From positions 1 through 64,000 of the forward strand of contig NZ_JAAGPR010000036.1 in NCBI RefSeq assembly GCF_017104965.1: DNA of 64,000 bases, in the 5' to 3' direction. The notes below the pieces were generated by a model. The model did no database searches. It was not told the DNA's origin and saw nothing but the letters and a program-made list of their open reading frames with translations. Numbering within the stretch: the stretch's first letter is position 1; each line of letters starts with the position of its first letter. This document shows, piece by piece, positions 52,648 to 62,173 of this stretch. A program made the translations under genes and the position numbers. The stretch comes from Paraburkholderia sp. Ac-20340 (lineage in GTDB: Bacteria > Pseudomonadota > Gammaproteobacteria > Burkholderiales > Burkholderiaceae).

Positions 52648-53220
52648 CTAGCGACCGGAAGCGGTCAACAACTCGTCCGCCGTGACGACATTGCAGTATT
52701 CGCCGTGCAGGTTGGCGAGCGACATGGCGTGGACTTCATCGGCGCTGCGCAGCGTGCCGTTCCAGTCGCGTCTGGCGAAGGTAAAGCAGGCGTCGGCGAC
52801 CAGCCAGGTGCGAAAGCCGAGATTGCCGGCCATGCGCACAGTCGCTTCCACCGAGTTGTTGGTGATGACGCCCGCCACGACCAGCGCGTCGTGGCCCTGG
52901 GCGCGTAAGCGCTGTTGCAGATCCGTGCCGATGAACGCACTGTTCGTCTGCTTCGCGATGATGGGTTCGCCAGGCGCGGGCATGGCTTGCGGCTTGAATG
53001 CGTGTCCGGCTTGCCCTGGGCGATAGTGGGATTGCGGTTCGGTGGAGTCGTGCCGGACATGCCAGACCGGCCAGCTTTTTTCTCGCCAATGCTTTAACAG
53101 ATGGCGCACCTGTTCTTCAGCTTGCGGATTGTTGCGCACGCCCCAGCCTGGGTGGTCGATGGCCTGTTGCAGGTCGATCAGCAGAAGGACGGCGCCGGGC
53201 GGTGGAAGCGGGCAGGGCAT
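52648..53220 (-). CDS. isochorismatase-family hydrolase with Ser at the nucleophile position
   Basis: This 190-residue protein has the fold marks LLLIDLQQAID (catalytic D), IAKQTNSAF (catalytic K) and GVITNNSVEATVRMAGNLGF. In most cysteine hydrolases of this family the third site is C; here it is S (TNNSVEAT). This Ser form defines a subgroup, so it is not simply a broken enzyme, but thiol-based catalysis is excluded. ATG 53220 follows a GGAAGCGGGC stretch. Confidence 0.85.
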   Translation of the reverse strand: MPCPLPPPGAVLLLIDLQQAIDHPGWGVRNNPQAEEQVRHLLKHWREKSWPVWHVRHDSTEPQSHYRPGQAGHAFKPQAMPAPGEPIIAKQTNSAFIGTDLQQRLRAQGHDALVVAGVITNNSVEATVRMAGNLGFRTWLVADACFTFARRDWNGTLRSADEVHAMSLANLHGEYCNVVTADELLTASGR

Positions 53221-53299
53221 GTTCGCGAGAGCGTTAATGTCGACGTGGATCGCCCAGTATAGTGACGCGCGGCGCAAGCCCGGCACTCCGCAAAAAACA

Positions 53300-53333
53300 A
53301 AAGCCATTCCGGCGCAACCGGAATGGCTTTTTT
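53300..53333 (-). terminator. Rho-independent terminator of the fdhF-like gene
   Basis: A perfect 13-bp stem (AAAGCCATTCCGG / CCGGAATGGCTTT) is flanked on both sides by A/T runs, so it can act in both directions. On the minus strand it ends transcripts of the oxidoreductase gene. Confidence 0.88.
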
Positions 53334-53380
53334 CACATCTGGCGCGCTCAAACTGCGCTATCTATCGCCAGATTCAGGCA

Positions 53381-53440
53381 GCTTCAAGCCGCTTCAAGCC
53401 GCTTCAAGCCGCTTCAAGCGGCTTCAAACAGCTTCAAGCC
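53381..53440. repeat. 10-bp tandem repeat (GCTTCAAGCC) x 6
   Basis: Six units in exact 10-bp register, four of them near identical, cover the last codons and stop of the fdhF-like gene and the DNA just after it. GCTTCAA also recurs as three 12-bp units at 59311-59346. Confidence 0.85.
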
Positions 53441-55749
53441 GCCTTCGCCACCGCCTTCGAAGGCGAGAGCAGCACCGGAATCGACTTCGACGTCGGCGTA
53501 CCCGCGCCATCGGCGATCGACGAAAGCGGCACGAGCGGATTCGTTTCCGGGTAGTACGCGCCCAGGCAGCCGCGCGGAATGTCGTATTCCACCAGCAGGA
53601 AATCTTCCACGAAACGCTCCACGCCGTCGTCCCAGACGCTCGTGATATCCACATGCTGGCCCGCCTCGAAGCCGAGCATCGCCAGATCGTCGCGATTCGC
53701 GAACAGCACGCGGCGCTGGCCGTACACGCCGCGATAGCGGTCGTCGAGGCCGTAAATCGTCGTGTTGTACTGATCGTGCGAGCGCGTCGTCATCAGCGTC
53801 ATCAGGTGCTGGCCGTGTTCGGCGCGCGCGCGATGGATCGGCGTGTCGAGTGCGATCGCGTGGACCACGAACTGCGCCTTGCCGCTCGGCGTTTTCCACA
53901 CGCGGTCGCGCGAGGCGACGCCCAGGTGGAAGCCGCCCGGCTTCTTGATGCGCTCGTTGTAGTCCTGGAAGCCGTCGAACACCTGTTCGATGCCATCGCG
54001 AATCTTCGCGTAGTCGCCGGCCAGATCGCGCCAGTCGACCTTGTCGCTGCCGAGCGTTGCGTGCGCCATGCGCGCGACAATCGCGATTTCCGACAGCAGA
54101 TTCTGCGACGCCGGCCGGTTCATGCCGTACGAAATGTGCACCATGCTCATCGAATCCTCGACGGTCACGCCTTGCGACACGCCGTTCTGCAGGTCGATTT
54201 CGGTGCGGCCGAGCGTCGGCAGGATCAGCGCGTCGACGCCGTGCACCAGATGGCTGCGGTTGAGCTTGGTGGTCACGTGCACGGTGAGCGCGCACGAACG
54301 CATCGCGTCATAGGTGCGCGGCGTGTCGGGCGTGGCGCTGGCGAAGTTGCCGCCCAGGCCGATAAACACCTTCACGTGGCCTTCGAGCATCGCGTGAATC
54401 GATTCGACCACGTCGTAGCCGTGCTCGCGCGGCGGCTCGAAATCGTAGGCCTTGCCGAGGCGGTCGAGGAACGCCTGGGTCGGCTTTTCTTCGATGCCGA
54501 CGGTGCGGTCGCCCTGTACGTTCGAGTGGCCGCGCACCGGGCACAGGCCCGCGCCGCGACGGCCGATATTGCCGCGCATCATCATCAGGTTCGACAGCAG
54601 CTGGATCGTCGCGACCGAATTCTTGTGCTGCGTGATGCCCATGCCCCACGTCGAAATGACGGCTTTGCCCTTCACGTAGATATCGGCGAGCTTGAGCACT
54701 TCTTCGATCGGCACGCCTGCTTCGGCGACGATCGTGTCCCACGATTCCGCGCGCAGATCGGCGGCGAAGGCCTCGAAGCCAACCGAATGCTGAGCGATGA
54801 AATCGACGTCGAGAATGCGTTCCGTGCCTTGCGCCACCGCCTGATCGTCGAGTTCGAGCGTGCGCTTGGCCACGCCCTTGATCAGCGCGAAGTCGCCGCC
54901 GATGCGCGGGCGGATGAACACCGAGCTGATCTGCACGCCCTTGGGCGAGAGCATGTCGAGCGTGTGCTGCGGGCTCGCGAAGCGCTCCAGACCGCGTTCC
55001 TTGAGCGGGTTGATCGACACGATGGTCGCGCCGCGCTTGGCGCAGTCGCGCAACTCGCCCAGCATGCGCGGGTGGTTGGTGGCCGGGTTCTGGCCGAAGA
55101 TCAGCAGCGTATCCGCGTGTTCGAAGTCGTCGAGCGTGACCGTGCCCTTGCCGATGCCGACTGTGCCCGGCAGGCCGCGGCTGGTGGCTTCGTGGCACAT
55201 GTTCGAGCAGTCGGGGAAGTTGTTGGTGCCGTACATGCGCACGAACAACTGATACAGGAACGCGGCTTCGTTGCTCGCGCGGCCTGAGGTGTAGAAGGCG
55301 GCGCGGTTGGGATCGTCGAGCGCCTTGAGGTGCTTTGCGATCAGTTCGAACGCGTCGTCCCATTCGATCGGCACGTAGCGGTCGCGCTTCGCGTCGTAGA
55401 CCATCGGGTCGGTGAGGCGGCCGTGCTGTTCCAGTTCGTAATCCGATTGCGCCATCAGGTCGGTGACCGTGTGCGCTTCGAAGAACGCCGGCGTCACGCG
55501 CTTGCTGGTGGCTTCCGCCGCCACGGCCTTCACGCCGTTTTCGCAGAATTCGAAGGTCGAGGCGTGTTCGCGGTCGGGCCACGCGCAGCCGGGGCAGTCG
55601 AAGCCGTCGGGCTGGTTCTGCTTGAGCAGTGTGCGGTAGTTTCCGCCTGAAACCTTTTCCTTGATGAGATTGATCGCGACCTGTTTCAGGGCGCCCCAAC
55701 CGGCGGCGGGGTGATGGTACGGCTCGATGCGGGCTTCAGGCTTCTTCAT
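53434..55749 (-). CDS. FdhF/YdeP family molybdopterin oxidoreductase
   Basis: This 771-residue protein is of the formate-dehydrogenase-like YdeP group. The N-terminal DCPGCAWPD gives a C-x-x-C pair, SNMCHEATSRGL lies at the usual molybdenum-ligand site, and NPATNHPRMLGELR, WGMGITQHKNSV and MMMRGNIGRRGAGLCPVRGHSNVQGDRT are cofactor-binding signatures. The substrate is unknown; YdeP has been linked to acid resistance. ATG 55749 starts the conserved KPEARIEPYHHPAAGWGAL region. The stop lies within the 10-bp repeat array. Confidence 0.9.
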   Translation of the reverse strand: MKKPEARIEPYHHPAAGWGALKQVAINLIKEKVSGGNYRTLLKQNQPDGFDCPGCAWPDREHASTFEFCENGVKAVAAEATSKRVTPAFFEAHTVTDLMAQSDYELEQHGRLTDPMVYDAKRDRYVPIEWDDAFELIAKHLKALDDPNRAAFYTSGRASNEAAFLYQLFVRMYGTNNFPDCSNMCHEATSRGLPGTVGIGKGTVTLDDFEHADTLLIFGQNPATNHPRMLGELRDCAKRGATIVSINPLKERGLERFASPQHTLDMLSPKGVQISSVFIRPRIGGDFALIKGVAKRTLELDDQAVAQGTERILDVDFIAQHSVGFEAFAADLRAESWDTIVAEAGVPIEEVLKLADIYVKGKAVISTWGMGITQHKNSVATIQLLSNLMMMRGNIGRRGAGLCPVRGHSNVQGDRTVGIEEKPTQAFLDRLGKAYDFEPPREHGYDVVESIHAMLEGHVKVFIGLGGNFASATPDTPRTYDAMRSCALTVHVTTKLNRSHLVHGVDALILPTLGRTEIDLQNGVSQGVTVEDSMSMVHISYGMNRPASQNLLSEIAIVARMAHATLGSDKVDWRDLAGDYAKIRDGIEQVFDGFQDYNERIKKPGGFHLGVASRDRVWKTPSGKAQFVVHAIALDTPIHRARAEHGQHLMTLMTTRSHDQYNTTIYGLDDRYRGVYGQRRVLFANRDDLAMLGFEAGQHVDITSVWDDGVERFVEDFLLVEYDIPRGCLGAYYPETNPLVPLSSIADGAGTPTSKSIPVLLSPSKAVAKAA

Positions 55750-55909
55750 TGCGCTGGCTTCGGATTCGTTTGGGCGGACTGCCCGATGTGTCGAGACTAC
55801 TGTGTTCCTGTGTACCTGGTGATCACAGAAAATCGGAAAAGCAAGGGATACAGTTGCGACGATTTGACATAGACTCTCGGGATCGCCACGCCGCCGCTTA
55901 AAGGCTTTC

Positions 55910-57403
55910 ATGAACGCTCCGCTGTCCGGGTCTTCCGTGCCTCCTGTGCCTCGCTACGAGCAGCTTGCCGACGATATCGAGGCGGCCGTGCAGCGCGGCG
56001 TGTTCGGCCCCGGCGAGCGCATTCCCTCGGTGCGGCGCGCGAGCGAGCAGCATGGCGTGAGCATCAAGACGGTGCTGCACGCGTATGCGCTGCTGGAAAG
56101 CCGTGGGGTGATCGAATCGCGGCCGCAGTCCGGGTTTTTCGTGAAGGCGCGGCCGAAGATGCACGTCGCGCCGGGCGCGAGCAAGGCTCGCCGCCCGGCT
56201 GCGCCTGCCGCGCCCAAAGCGCCGGCGTCGAAAGCCGCGCCGGCCGCCGCGCCCGTCGATGTGAGCCGCCTCGTGCTCTCGACCTTGCGCAGCATCGGCG
56301 CGCAGGACGCCGTGCCGCTGGGCTCGCCGTATCCCGATCCCGCGCTTTATCCGTGGCGGCGCGTGAACCAGTACGCCAACGCCATCGCGCGGCGCCACGC
56401 GAGCTGGAACCTGATCGACGATCTGCCGCCCGGCAATCCCGAGTTGATCCGCCAGATCGCGCGGCGCTACGCCGAAAACGGCACGACCATCGATCCCGAT
56501 GAAATCGTCATTACCGTGGGCGCGACCGAGGCCATCAATCTGAGCCTGCAGGCGGTGGCGAAACCGGGCGATACGGTGGCGGTGGAGTCGCCCACTTACT
56601 ACGCGATGCTGCACGCGATCGAGCGTCTGGGCATGCGCGCGATCGAGGTGAGCACGCACCCGGACACCGGCATCGACATCGACGCTCTGGAGCGTGTGCT
56701 CGCGCGCCAGACAGTGGCGGCCTGCATGGTGATGCCGAACTTCCAGAACCCGCTCGGCTTCCAGATGCCCGACTCGCACAAGGCGCGGCTCGTGGCGCTG
56801 GCGGCCGCGCACGATCTGCCGATCATCGAAAACGATGTCTATCAGGAGCTGTACTTCGGGCAGACGCGGCCTTCGTCGCTCAAGCAGTTCGATACGCGCG
56901 GGCTGGTGCTGCATTGCGCGTCGTTTTCGAAGAGTCTTTCTGCGTCCTATCGCATTGGCTGGGCGCTGCCGGGCCGCTATCGCGCGCAGGTCGAAAAACT
57001 CAAATTCCTCAATACGCTGACCACGCCTTCGGTGCCGCAGGTCGCGCTCGCCGATTATCTGCGCCACGACGGCTACGACCGCCATCTGCGCCGGCTTAGG
57101 CGTTTCTACCGGCAACAGGCGCGCCTCATGCGTGCGATGATCGAGCGTTTCTTTCCGGTCGGAACGCGCACGTCCGATCCGCAGGGCGGTTACGTGCTGT
57201 GGGTCGAGTTGCCGCCGCGCGTCGATTCGATGCGGCTTTATCAGGCCGCGCTCGCGCAGGGCATCACGATCGGGCCGGGTTATATGTTTTCGATGCGCAA
57301 CGACTTTCACCACTACATTCGCCTGAACTATAGCTATCCGTGGACGGCGCAAACCGAGGCGGCGTTGAAGACGCTCGGCGAGCTGATCGCGAAAATGGCG
57401 TGA
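55910..57403 (+). CDS. MocR-type regulator (GntR HTH fused to aminotransferase fold)
   Basis: This 497-residue protein has a GntR winged helix at about 15-80 (RIPSVRRASEQHGVSIKTVLHAYALLESRG), an Ala/Pro/Lys-rich linker and a fold-type I aminotransferase domain. The PLP lysine is in CASFSKSLSASYRIGW. MocR proteins use PLP chemistry to sense amino-acid or vitamin levels. It is divergent from fdhF/YdeP (160-bp gap). Confidence 0.9.
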   Translation: MNAPLSGSSVPPVPRYEQLADDIEAAVQRGVFGPGERIPSVRRASEQHGVSIKTVLHAYALLESRGVIESRPQSGFFVKARPKMHVAPGASKARRPAAPAAPKAPASKAAPAAAPVDVSRLVLSTLRSIGAQDAVPLGSPYPDPALYPWRRVNQYANAIARRHASWNLIDDLPPGNPELIRQIARRYAENGTTIDPDEIVITVGATEAINLSLQAVAKPGDTVAVESPTYYAMLHAIERLGMRAIEVSTHPDTGIDIDALERVLARQTVAACMVMPNFQNPLGFQMPDSHKARLVALAAAHDLPIIENDVYQELYFGQTRPSSLKQFDTRGLVLHCASFSKSLSASYRIGWALPGRYRAQVEKLKFLNTLTTPSVPQVALADYLRHDGYDRHLRRLRRFYRQQARLMRAMIERFFPVGTRTSDPQGGYVLWVELPPRVDSMRLYQAALAQGITIGPGYMFSMRNDFHHYIRLNYSYPWTAQTEAALKTLGELIAKMA

Positions 57404-57414
57404 GGAGACGAACG

Positions 57415-57711
57415 ATGAACGACGAACACAATCTGGACGATGACGGCGACGACGGCGTCGATCCGGTGCTGGTGGCCATCCTCGAACAACTCTGGCGCGC
57501 GTATCGCGAAACGCCGGATCGCGAGTGGTCGCTCGCCAAGCTCTCGAAGCAGGCCGGCGTGCCGATGAGCGGGCTGCGCCGCCAGTTGACCGCGCTGGTC
57601 GACAGCGGCCTCGTGGTGACCACGCTCGCCGAGGACGGCACCGGCCGCGCCAGTCTTTCCGACGATGGCCGCACGTTCTGCGCCGAGGTTTTCGGCAACG
57701 CGACGCCGTAA
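57415..57711 (+). CDS. small winged-helix DNA-binding protein
   Basis: This 98-residue protein has an acidic N-terminus and a single winged helix (EWSLAKLSKQAGVPMSGLRRQLTALVDSGLV, then a wing with EDGTGRASLSDDG). It starts 11 bp after the MocR gene behind a GGAGACG site, so it is probably co-transcribed. Confidence 0.78.
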   Translation: MNDEHNLDDDGDDGVDPVLVAILEQLWRAYRETPDREWSLAKLSKQAGVPMSGLRRQLTALVDSGLVVTTLAEDGTGRASLSDDGRTFCAEVFGNATP

Positions 57712-57798
57712 CTCCGTGCGCTTAAGCACGTTTCAGCACGTTTGCGCGCGCGGCTTTAAGCTAGGCCATCGATCGTTGCTCTCTTTATCGTCATCGCC

Positions 57799-58719
57799 AT
57801 GGATTACATCGACACTCTGCGGATTTTTCGTTCCGTGGTCGAAGCGCGCAGCTTCACGCGCGCCGCGGACATGCACGGCCTCGCCACGCCGGTTGTCTCG
57901 CGCGCCATCGCGCGGCTCGAAAAGCGTCTGGGCAGCCGGCTCTTTCATCGGACCACGCGCGCCGTCTCGCTGACCGAAGCCGCCGAGCGCTTCTACGACG
58001 GTTGCTGCCGCGTGCTCGACGACCTCGACGCGCTGGAGGCGGGCGCCACCGAGCAGACCCGCGAGGCCAACGGCGTGCTGCGCATCGTCGCGCACACCAC
58101 GGCCACGGTGAACCGCCTCGTGCCGCTGATTTCCAGCTTCAAGCGCGCGCACCCGAAAGTGACGCTCGACGTGATGATGACCGAGCGTCCCGTCGATCTG
58201 GTCGCGGACGGCTACGATCTCGGCCTCGTGCTGCCCTTCATGCTCAACACCGACACCACGGTGACCAAGCTGCTGGAACGCATTCCGCTCGCGCTGGTGA
58301 CGACGCCCGCCTATCTGGCGGCCACGTCGACGCCAAAACATCCCGCCGATCTCGCCTCGCACGTGTTCGTACCGATGCCGCCTTCGCTGCGCAAACCCAC
58401 GCTCACCTTCCGCCTGGACGGTGAAGACGTGACCGTGCCGCTCAAGTACGAGATCGCTTCGAACAACCCAGAGTTCAATCGCGAGATGGTGCTGCAAGGC
58501 TTCGGGATCGGCATCCTGCCGCAAGGGCTCGTGCAGGCGGAACTCGACGATGGGCGTCTGGTGACGCTCCTCGACGATTTTCCGATCAGCGATATGCAGA
58601 TCGAAATCCGCCTCGCCTATACCACGCGCACGCTGCTGCCCGCCAAGGTGCGCGCGTTCATCGACCACGCGACGGCGTTTTTCGGCGGCGTGGTGCATCC
58701 CGTGCAGAAAGTCGATTGA
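57799..58719 (+). CDS. LysR family transcriptional regulator
   Basis: This 306-residue protein has the N-terminal HTH (FRSVVEARSFTRAADMHGLATPVVSRAIARLE) and a LysR substrate domain with MMTERPVDLVADGYDLGLVL. It stands alone between regulators, and the target is not obvious. The form of the HTH and its LysR subclass resemble regulators of nearby efflux or dehydrogenase genes. Confidence 0.87.
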   Translation: MDYIDTLRIFRSVVEARSFTRAADMHGLATPVVSRAIARLEKRLGSRLFHRTTRAVSLTEAAERFYDGCCRVLDDLDALEAGATEQTREANGVLRIVAHTTATVNRLVPLISSFKRAHPKVTLDVMMTERPVDLVADGYDLGLVLPFMLNTDTTVTKLLERIPLALVTTPAYLAATSTPKHPADLASHVFVPMPPSLRKPTLTFRLDGEDVTVPLKYEIASNNPEFNREMVLQGFGIGILPQGLVQAELDDGRLVTLLDDFPISDMQIEIRLAYTTRTLLPAKVRAFIDHATAFFGGVVHPVQKVD

Positions 58720-58820
58720 AAGTTTCGGGCCTTTAAAAAGGACATTGTTCTCCGCGCGGTCATAAAGTGATGCCGCGCGCGGCGGTTGTGGCGGGCGGTG
58801 CTGCCGTCTAATCTGTGCGT

Positions 58821-59288
58821 ATGCACACTTACGCCGATACCGCACCGTTTCCCGAGCACGACGACTGCTTCGCCGTGCGTCAGGCGGCGCGCCATCTGTC
58901 GCAGCTTTACGAGCGTCACCTGAGCGCGGCGAGCCTCACGCCCACGCAGTTCAGCATTCTGGGCGCGCTGGGCGCCGCGGCGGTGGAGGGTGCGCAGGGC
59001 AACGAGGTGGCGCTGACGATGGCGCAGCTCTCCCGCGCGATGGTGATGGAGCGCACGACACTGGTGCGCGCGCTGCGTCCGCTGCTGCGCGGCGCGCTGG
59101 TGGAGGATCTGGCGCAGGCGAGCGATTGCCGCCGCCGGCGTCTCGCGCTCACGCACGCAGGCCGCGCGCGGCTCACCGAGGCGAATGTGCACTGGCGCGC
59201 CGCGCAGGACGAATTCGAGCGTCGTTTCGGGCCGCAGCGCGCGGCCTGGTTGCGGCGCGAACTGCTGCGCGTAACGCGCGCAGTGTGA
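58821..59288 (+). CDS. MarR family regulator of the efflux operon
   Basis: This 155-residue MarR protein has a recognition region around MAQLSRAMVMERTTLVRALRPL and a wing with DCRRRRLALT. It is followed by HlyD, MFS and OMF genes in the same direction, so it is the likely EmrR-like repressor of the pump. The ATG at 58821 is chosen; a GTG 6 nt upstream is possible. Confidence 0.86.
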   Translation: MHTYADTAPFPEHDDCFAVRQAARHLSQLYERHLSAASLTPTQFSILGALGAAAVEGAQGNEVALTMAQLSRAMVMERTTLVRALRPLLRGALVEDLAQASDCRRRRLALTHAGRARLTEANVHWRAAQDEFERRFGPQRAAWLRRELLRVTRAV

Positions 59289-59310
59289 ACGCAAGAACGT
59301 TGGGTTTCAG

Positions 59311-59346
59311 GCTGCTTCAAACGTCGCTTCAATCGTCGCTTCAATC
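59311..59346. repeat. 12-bp tandem repeat (GTCGCTTCAATC) x 3
   Basis: Three units in 12-bp register (first one GCTGCTTCAAAC) lie in the gap between the MarR and HlyD genes. They share GCTTCAA with the 10-bp array at 53381-53440. Confidence 0.7.
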
Positions 59347-59397
59347 GCAAGGCGGCATTTTTCTAACTTCGTAAGTGCATATACACAGGTGAAATTC

Positions 59398-60495
59398 ATG
59401 TCGAGTCCTTCCACTCCTGCCACGGGTGCCGCGCCAGCCGGACGCGCCGCTCTGCCCTGGATGCGTCTCGCGCTTGGCGCGGTGGCGCTGGCGCTCGCGG
59501 CAGCGGGCGGTTACTGGTTCTTCGTGCTGCGCTTCATACAGAGCACCGACGACGCCTATGTCGGCGGCAATGTCACGGTGATGGCGCCGCGCGTGAGCGG
59601 CTTCGTCGCGGAAATCGACGTGCAGGACAACCAGCACGTGAAAGCCGGCCAATTGCTGATGCGTCTGGATGCGCGCGACTACGACGCCAGACTCGCGCAG
59701 GCCGATGCCGAACTCGCCAGCGCCCGCGCCGCCGTCACCGAACTCGAAGCGCAGCGCACCTTGCAGACGGCCGTCATCAACCAGCATCAGGCCGAAGTGC
59801 GCGCCTCGGACGCCGAACTCACGCGCAGCTCGCAGGACCAGACGCGTTACCGCGCGCTCGTGAAAGACGACGCGGTTTCGAACCAGCTGGTCGAACGCGC
59901 CGATGCCGACTTCGCGAAAGCGCAGGCCTCGGTGGCGCAGAGCGGCGCGTCGGTGGTCGCGGCGCAGCGTCAGCTCGACGTGCTGGCCGCGAAGATCGCC
60001 GATGCGCAGGCGCGCGTGGGCACGGCCGAAGCGAGCCGGCGCCTGGCCGCGCTCAACGTCGAATACACCACGATCCGCTCGCCGGTCGATGGCTTTATCG
60101 GCAATCGCACGGCGCGTGTGGGCATGCTCGCGAATGTGGGCGCGCCGCTGCTGACCGTGGTGCCCGCGAGCGATCTCTGGGTCGACGCCAACTTCAAGGA
60201 AGACCAGTTGAAGAAGATGCACGCGGGAGACCGCGCCGATATCGAACTCGACGCCGCAAGCGGCACGCTGCACGGCACGGTGGAAAGCCTCGCGCCCGCG
60301 ACCGGCGCGACCTTCAGCGTGCTGCCGCCGGAGAACGCCACGGGCAACTTCACGAAGATCGTGCAGCGCGTGCCGGTGCGCATTCACGTGAACGTGCCGC
60401 AGGACATGGAAGGCGTGCTGCGCCCCGGCCTTTCGGCGACCGTGAAGGTGCATCTGGGCGAGCAGGGCAAGCCCGTCACCGCGGCTTCGAACTGA
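59398..60495 (+). CDS. HlyD/EmrA family periplasmic adaptor
   Basis: This 365-residue membrane-fusion protein has an N-terminal helix (about 20-43), a lipoyl-like half (APRVSGFVAEIDVQDNQHVKAGQLLMRLD), a coiled-coil hairpin at about 95-205 and a beta-barrel part (SPVDGFIGNRTARVGM; VDANFKEDQL). It joins the MFS pump to the outer-membrane channel. ATG 59398 has an AGGTG site. Confidence 0.9.
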   Translation: MSSPSTPATGAAPAGRAALPWMRLALGAVALALAAAGGYWFFVLRFIQSTDDAYVGGNVTVMAPRVSGFVAEIDVQDNQHVKAGQLLMRLDARDYDARLAQADAELASARAAVTELEAQRTLQTAVINQHQAEVRASDAELTRSSQDQTRYRALVKDDAVSNQLVERADADFAKAQASVAQSGASVVAAQRQLDVLAAKIADAQARVGTAEASRRLAALNVEYTTIRSPVDGFIGNRTARVGMLANVGAPLLTVVPASDLWVDANFKEDQLKKMHAGDRADIELDAASGTLHGTVESLAPATGATFSVLPPENATGNFTKIVQRVPVRIHVNVPQDMEGVLRPGLSATVKVHLGEQGKPVTAASN

Positions 60496-60513
60496 GTCCA
60501 GGGCGAAAACGCT

Positions 60514-62157
60514 ATGAACACCCCGACCTCCGCCGCCGAAGTCAGCGAAATCGCCGCCGCGCCGCCTGCATCGGCGACGCCTCCCGCGCCTCCCGCGCCG
60601 CTCGCGCCGCATCTCCAGCCGCTTGGCCAGCGCGCCTTTGCCTTCGCGCTGATGTGCATCGGCTTCTTTATGGCCACGCTCGATATCCAGATTGTTGCGT
60701 CGTCGCTGCGCGATATCGGCGGTGGACTTTCCGCGAGCCAGGACGAACTCTCGTGGGTGCAGACCGCCTATCTGATCGCCGAAATCATGGTGATTCCGAT
60801 GTCGGGCTGGCTCTCGAAAGTGTTCTCCACGCGCTGGCTGTTCGTGGCCTCGGCCGTGGGCTTCACGATCACCAGCATGCTGTGCGGCCTCGCGTGGGAC
60901 ATCCAGTCGATGATCTTCTTTCGCGCCCTGCAAGGCGCGTTGGGCGCGGCGATGATCCCCACTGTGTTCACCACCGCGTTCGTGCTGTTTCCCGGCAAGC
61001 AGCGCATCGTGGCGTCGACCACGATCGGCGCGCTGGCCTCGCTCGCGCCTACGCTCGGGCCGGTGATCGGCGGCTGGATCACCGATCAATGGTCGTGGCA
61101 TTGGCTGTTCTATCTGAACCTCGTGCCCGGTATCGCCGTGGCCGCGCTGGTGCCGAAATACGTGCATATCGACGAACCCGATCTGCCGCTGCTCAGGCGC
61201 GGCGACTACATCGGCATTGTGCTGATGTGCGCGTTTCTCGGCTGCCTCGAATACGTGCTGGAAGAAGGCCCGCGCAAGAACTGGTTCGGCGACGATGCGA
61301 TCGTGGCCTGCGCGTGGATTGCGGGCATCAGCGGTTTTCTGTTCGTCGTGCATGCGCTCACCGCGAAAGATCCGATTGTCGATCTGCGTGCGCTGGCGGT
61401 GCGCAACTTCGGGATTGGCAGCGTGCTGTCGTTCGTGACCGGCATCGGCATCTTCGTGGCCGTGTTTCTCACGCCGCTGTTTCTCGCCGAAGTGCGCGGC
61501 TTCAGTTCCTTGCAGATTGGGCTTTCGCTGCTTTCGGTGGGCGTGTTCCAGTTGCTCGCGCTGGGCGTCTACGCGTATTGCACGCGATTCTTCAGCATGC
61601 GCGCGTTGCTGATGTTCGGGCTCGTGTGCTTTGGCCTCGGCTGTTATCTGTACGTGCCGCTCACGCACGACTGGGGCTGGCAGTAATTCCTGCTGCCGCA
61701 GGCGCTGCGCGGCATCGGCCAGCAGTTTGCGATTCCGCCGATCGTCACGATGTCGCTCGGTTCGCTGCCGCCTTCGCGGCTCAAATCGGCCAGCGGCCTC
61801 TTCAATCTGATGCGCAATCTGGGCGGCGCGATTGGCATTGCCGTGAGCGCGACCATGCTCAACGACCGCCTCAATTTTCACTATCTGCGCCTGAATGAAA
61901 GCGTCACGCATGGCGTGCCGCAAGTCGAAGGGCTGCTCGCCGGGCGCACGGCGTACTGGCAGTCGATGGCGGGCAATACGCTCGACGCGGCGCAAAGCGG
62001 CATCGCCCAACTGCATGCGCTGGTGCTGCGCGAAGCGCTGGTGATGACTTTCTCCGATACGTTTTTCGTGCTGTCGCTGTGCTTCGTGGTGGCGATCGTC
62101 TGCGTGCTGTTCTCGCGGCCGATTACCAACGCCGCACCGCCGCCCGATGCCCATTGA
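60514..62157 (+). pseudogene. DHA2-family MFS efflux pump (EmrB-like), in-frame TAA at codon 391
   Basis: The frame codes for a 14-helix EmrB-type pump (motif A region SGWLSKVFSTRW; ALQGALGAAMIPTVFT; SLAPTLGPVIGGWITD). At codon 391 (61684-61686) CAG is followed by TAA, then the same frame continues for 156 codons with intact family sequence (FLLPQALRGIGQQFAIPPI). The site is normally Q in W-Q-Q-F, so one C-to-T change (CAA to TAA) explains it. The product would lack the last helices. Either the pump is inactive or the base is an error. Confidence 0.85.
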
Positions 62158-62173
62158 GCCCTGGAGTTCCAAC

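Noticed and set aside
52648-53220. Isochorismatase-family gene as a broken enzyme because C is replaced by S
   Set aside because: The motif TNNSVEAT is otherwise complete and fits a known Ser-type subgroup, so it is annotated as intact.
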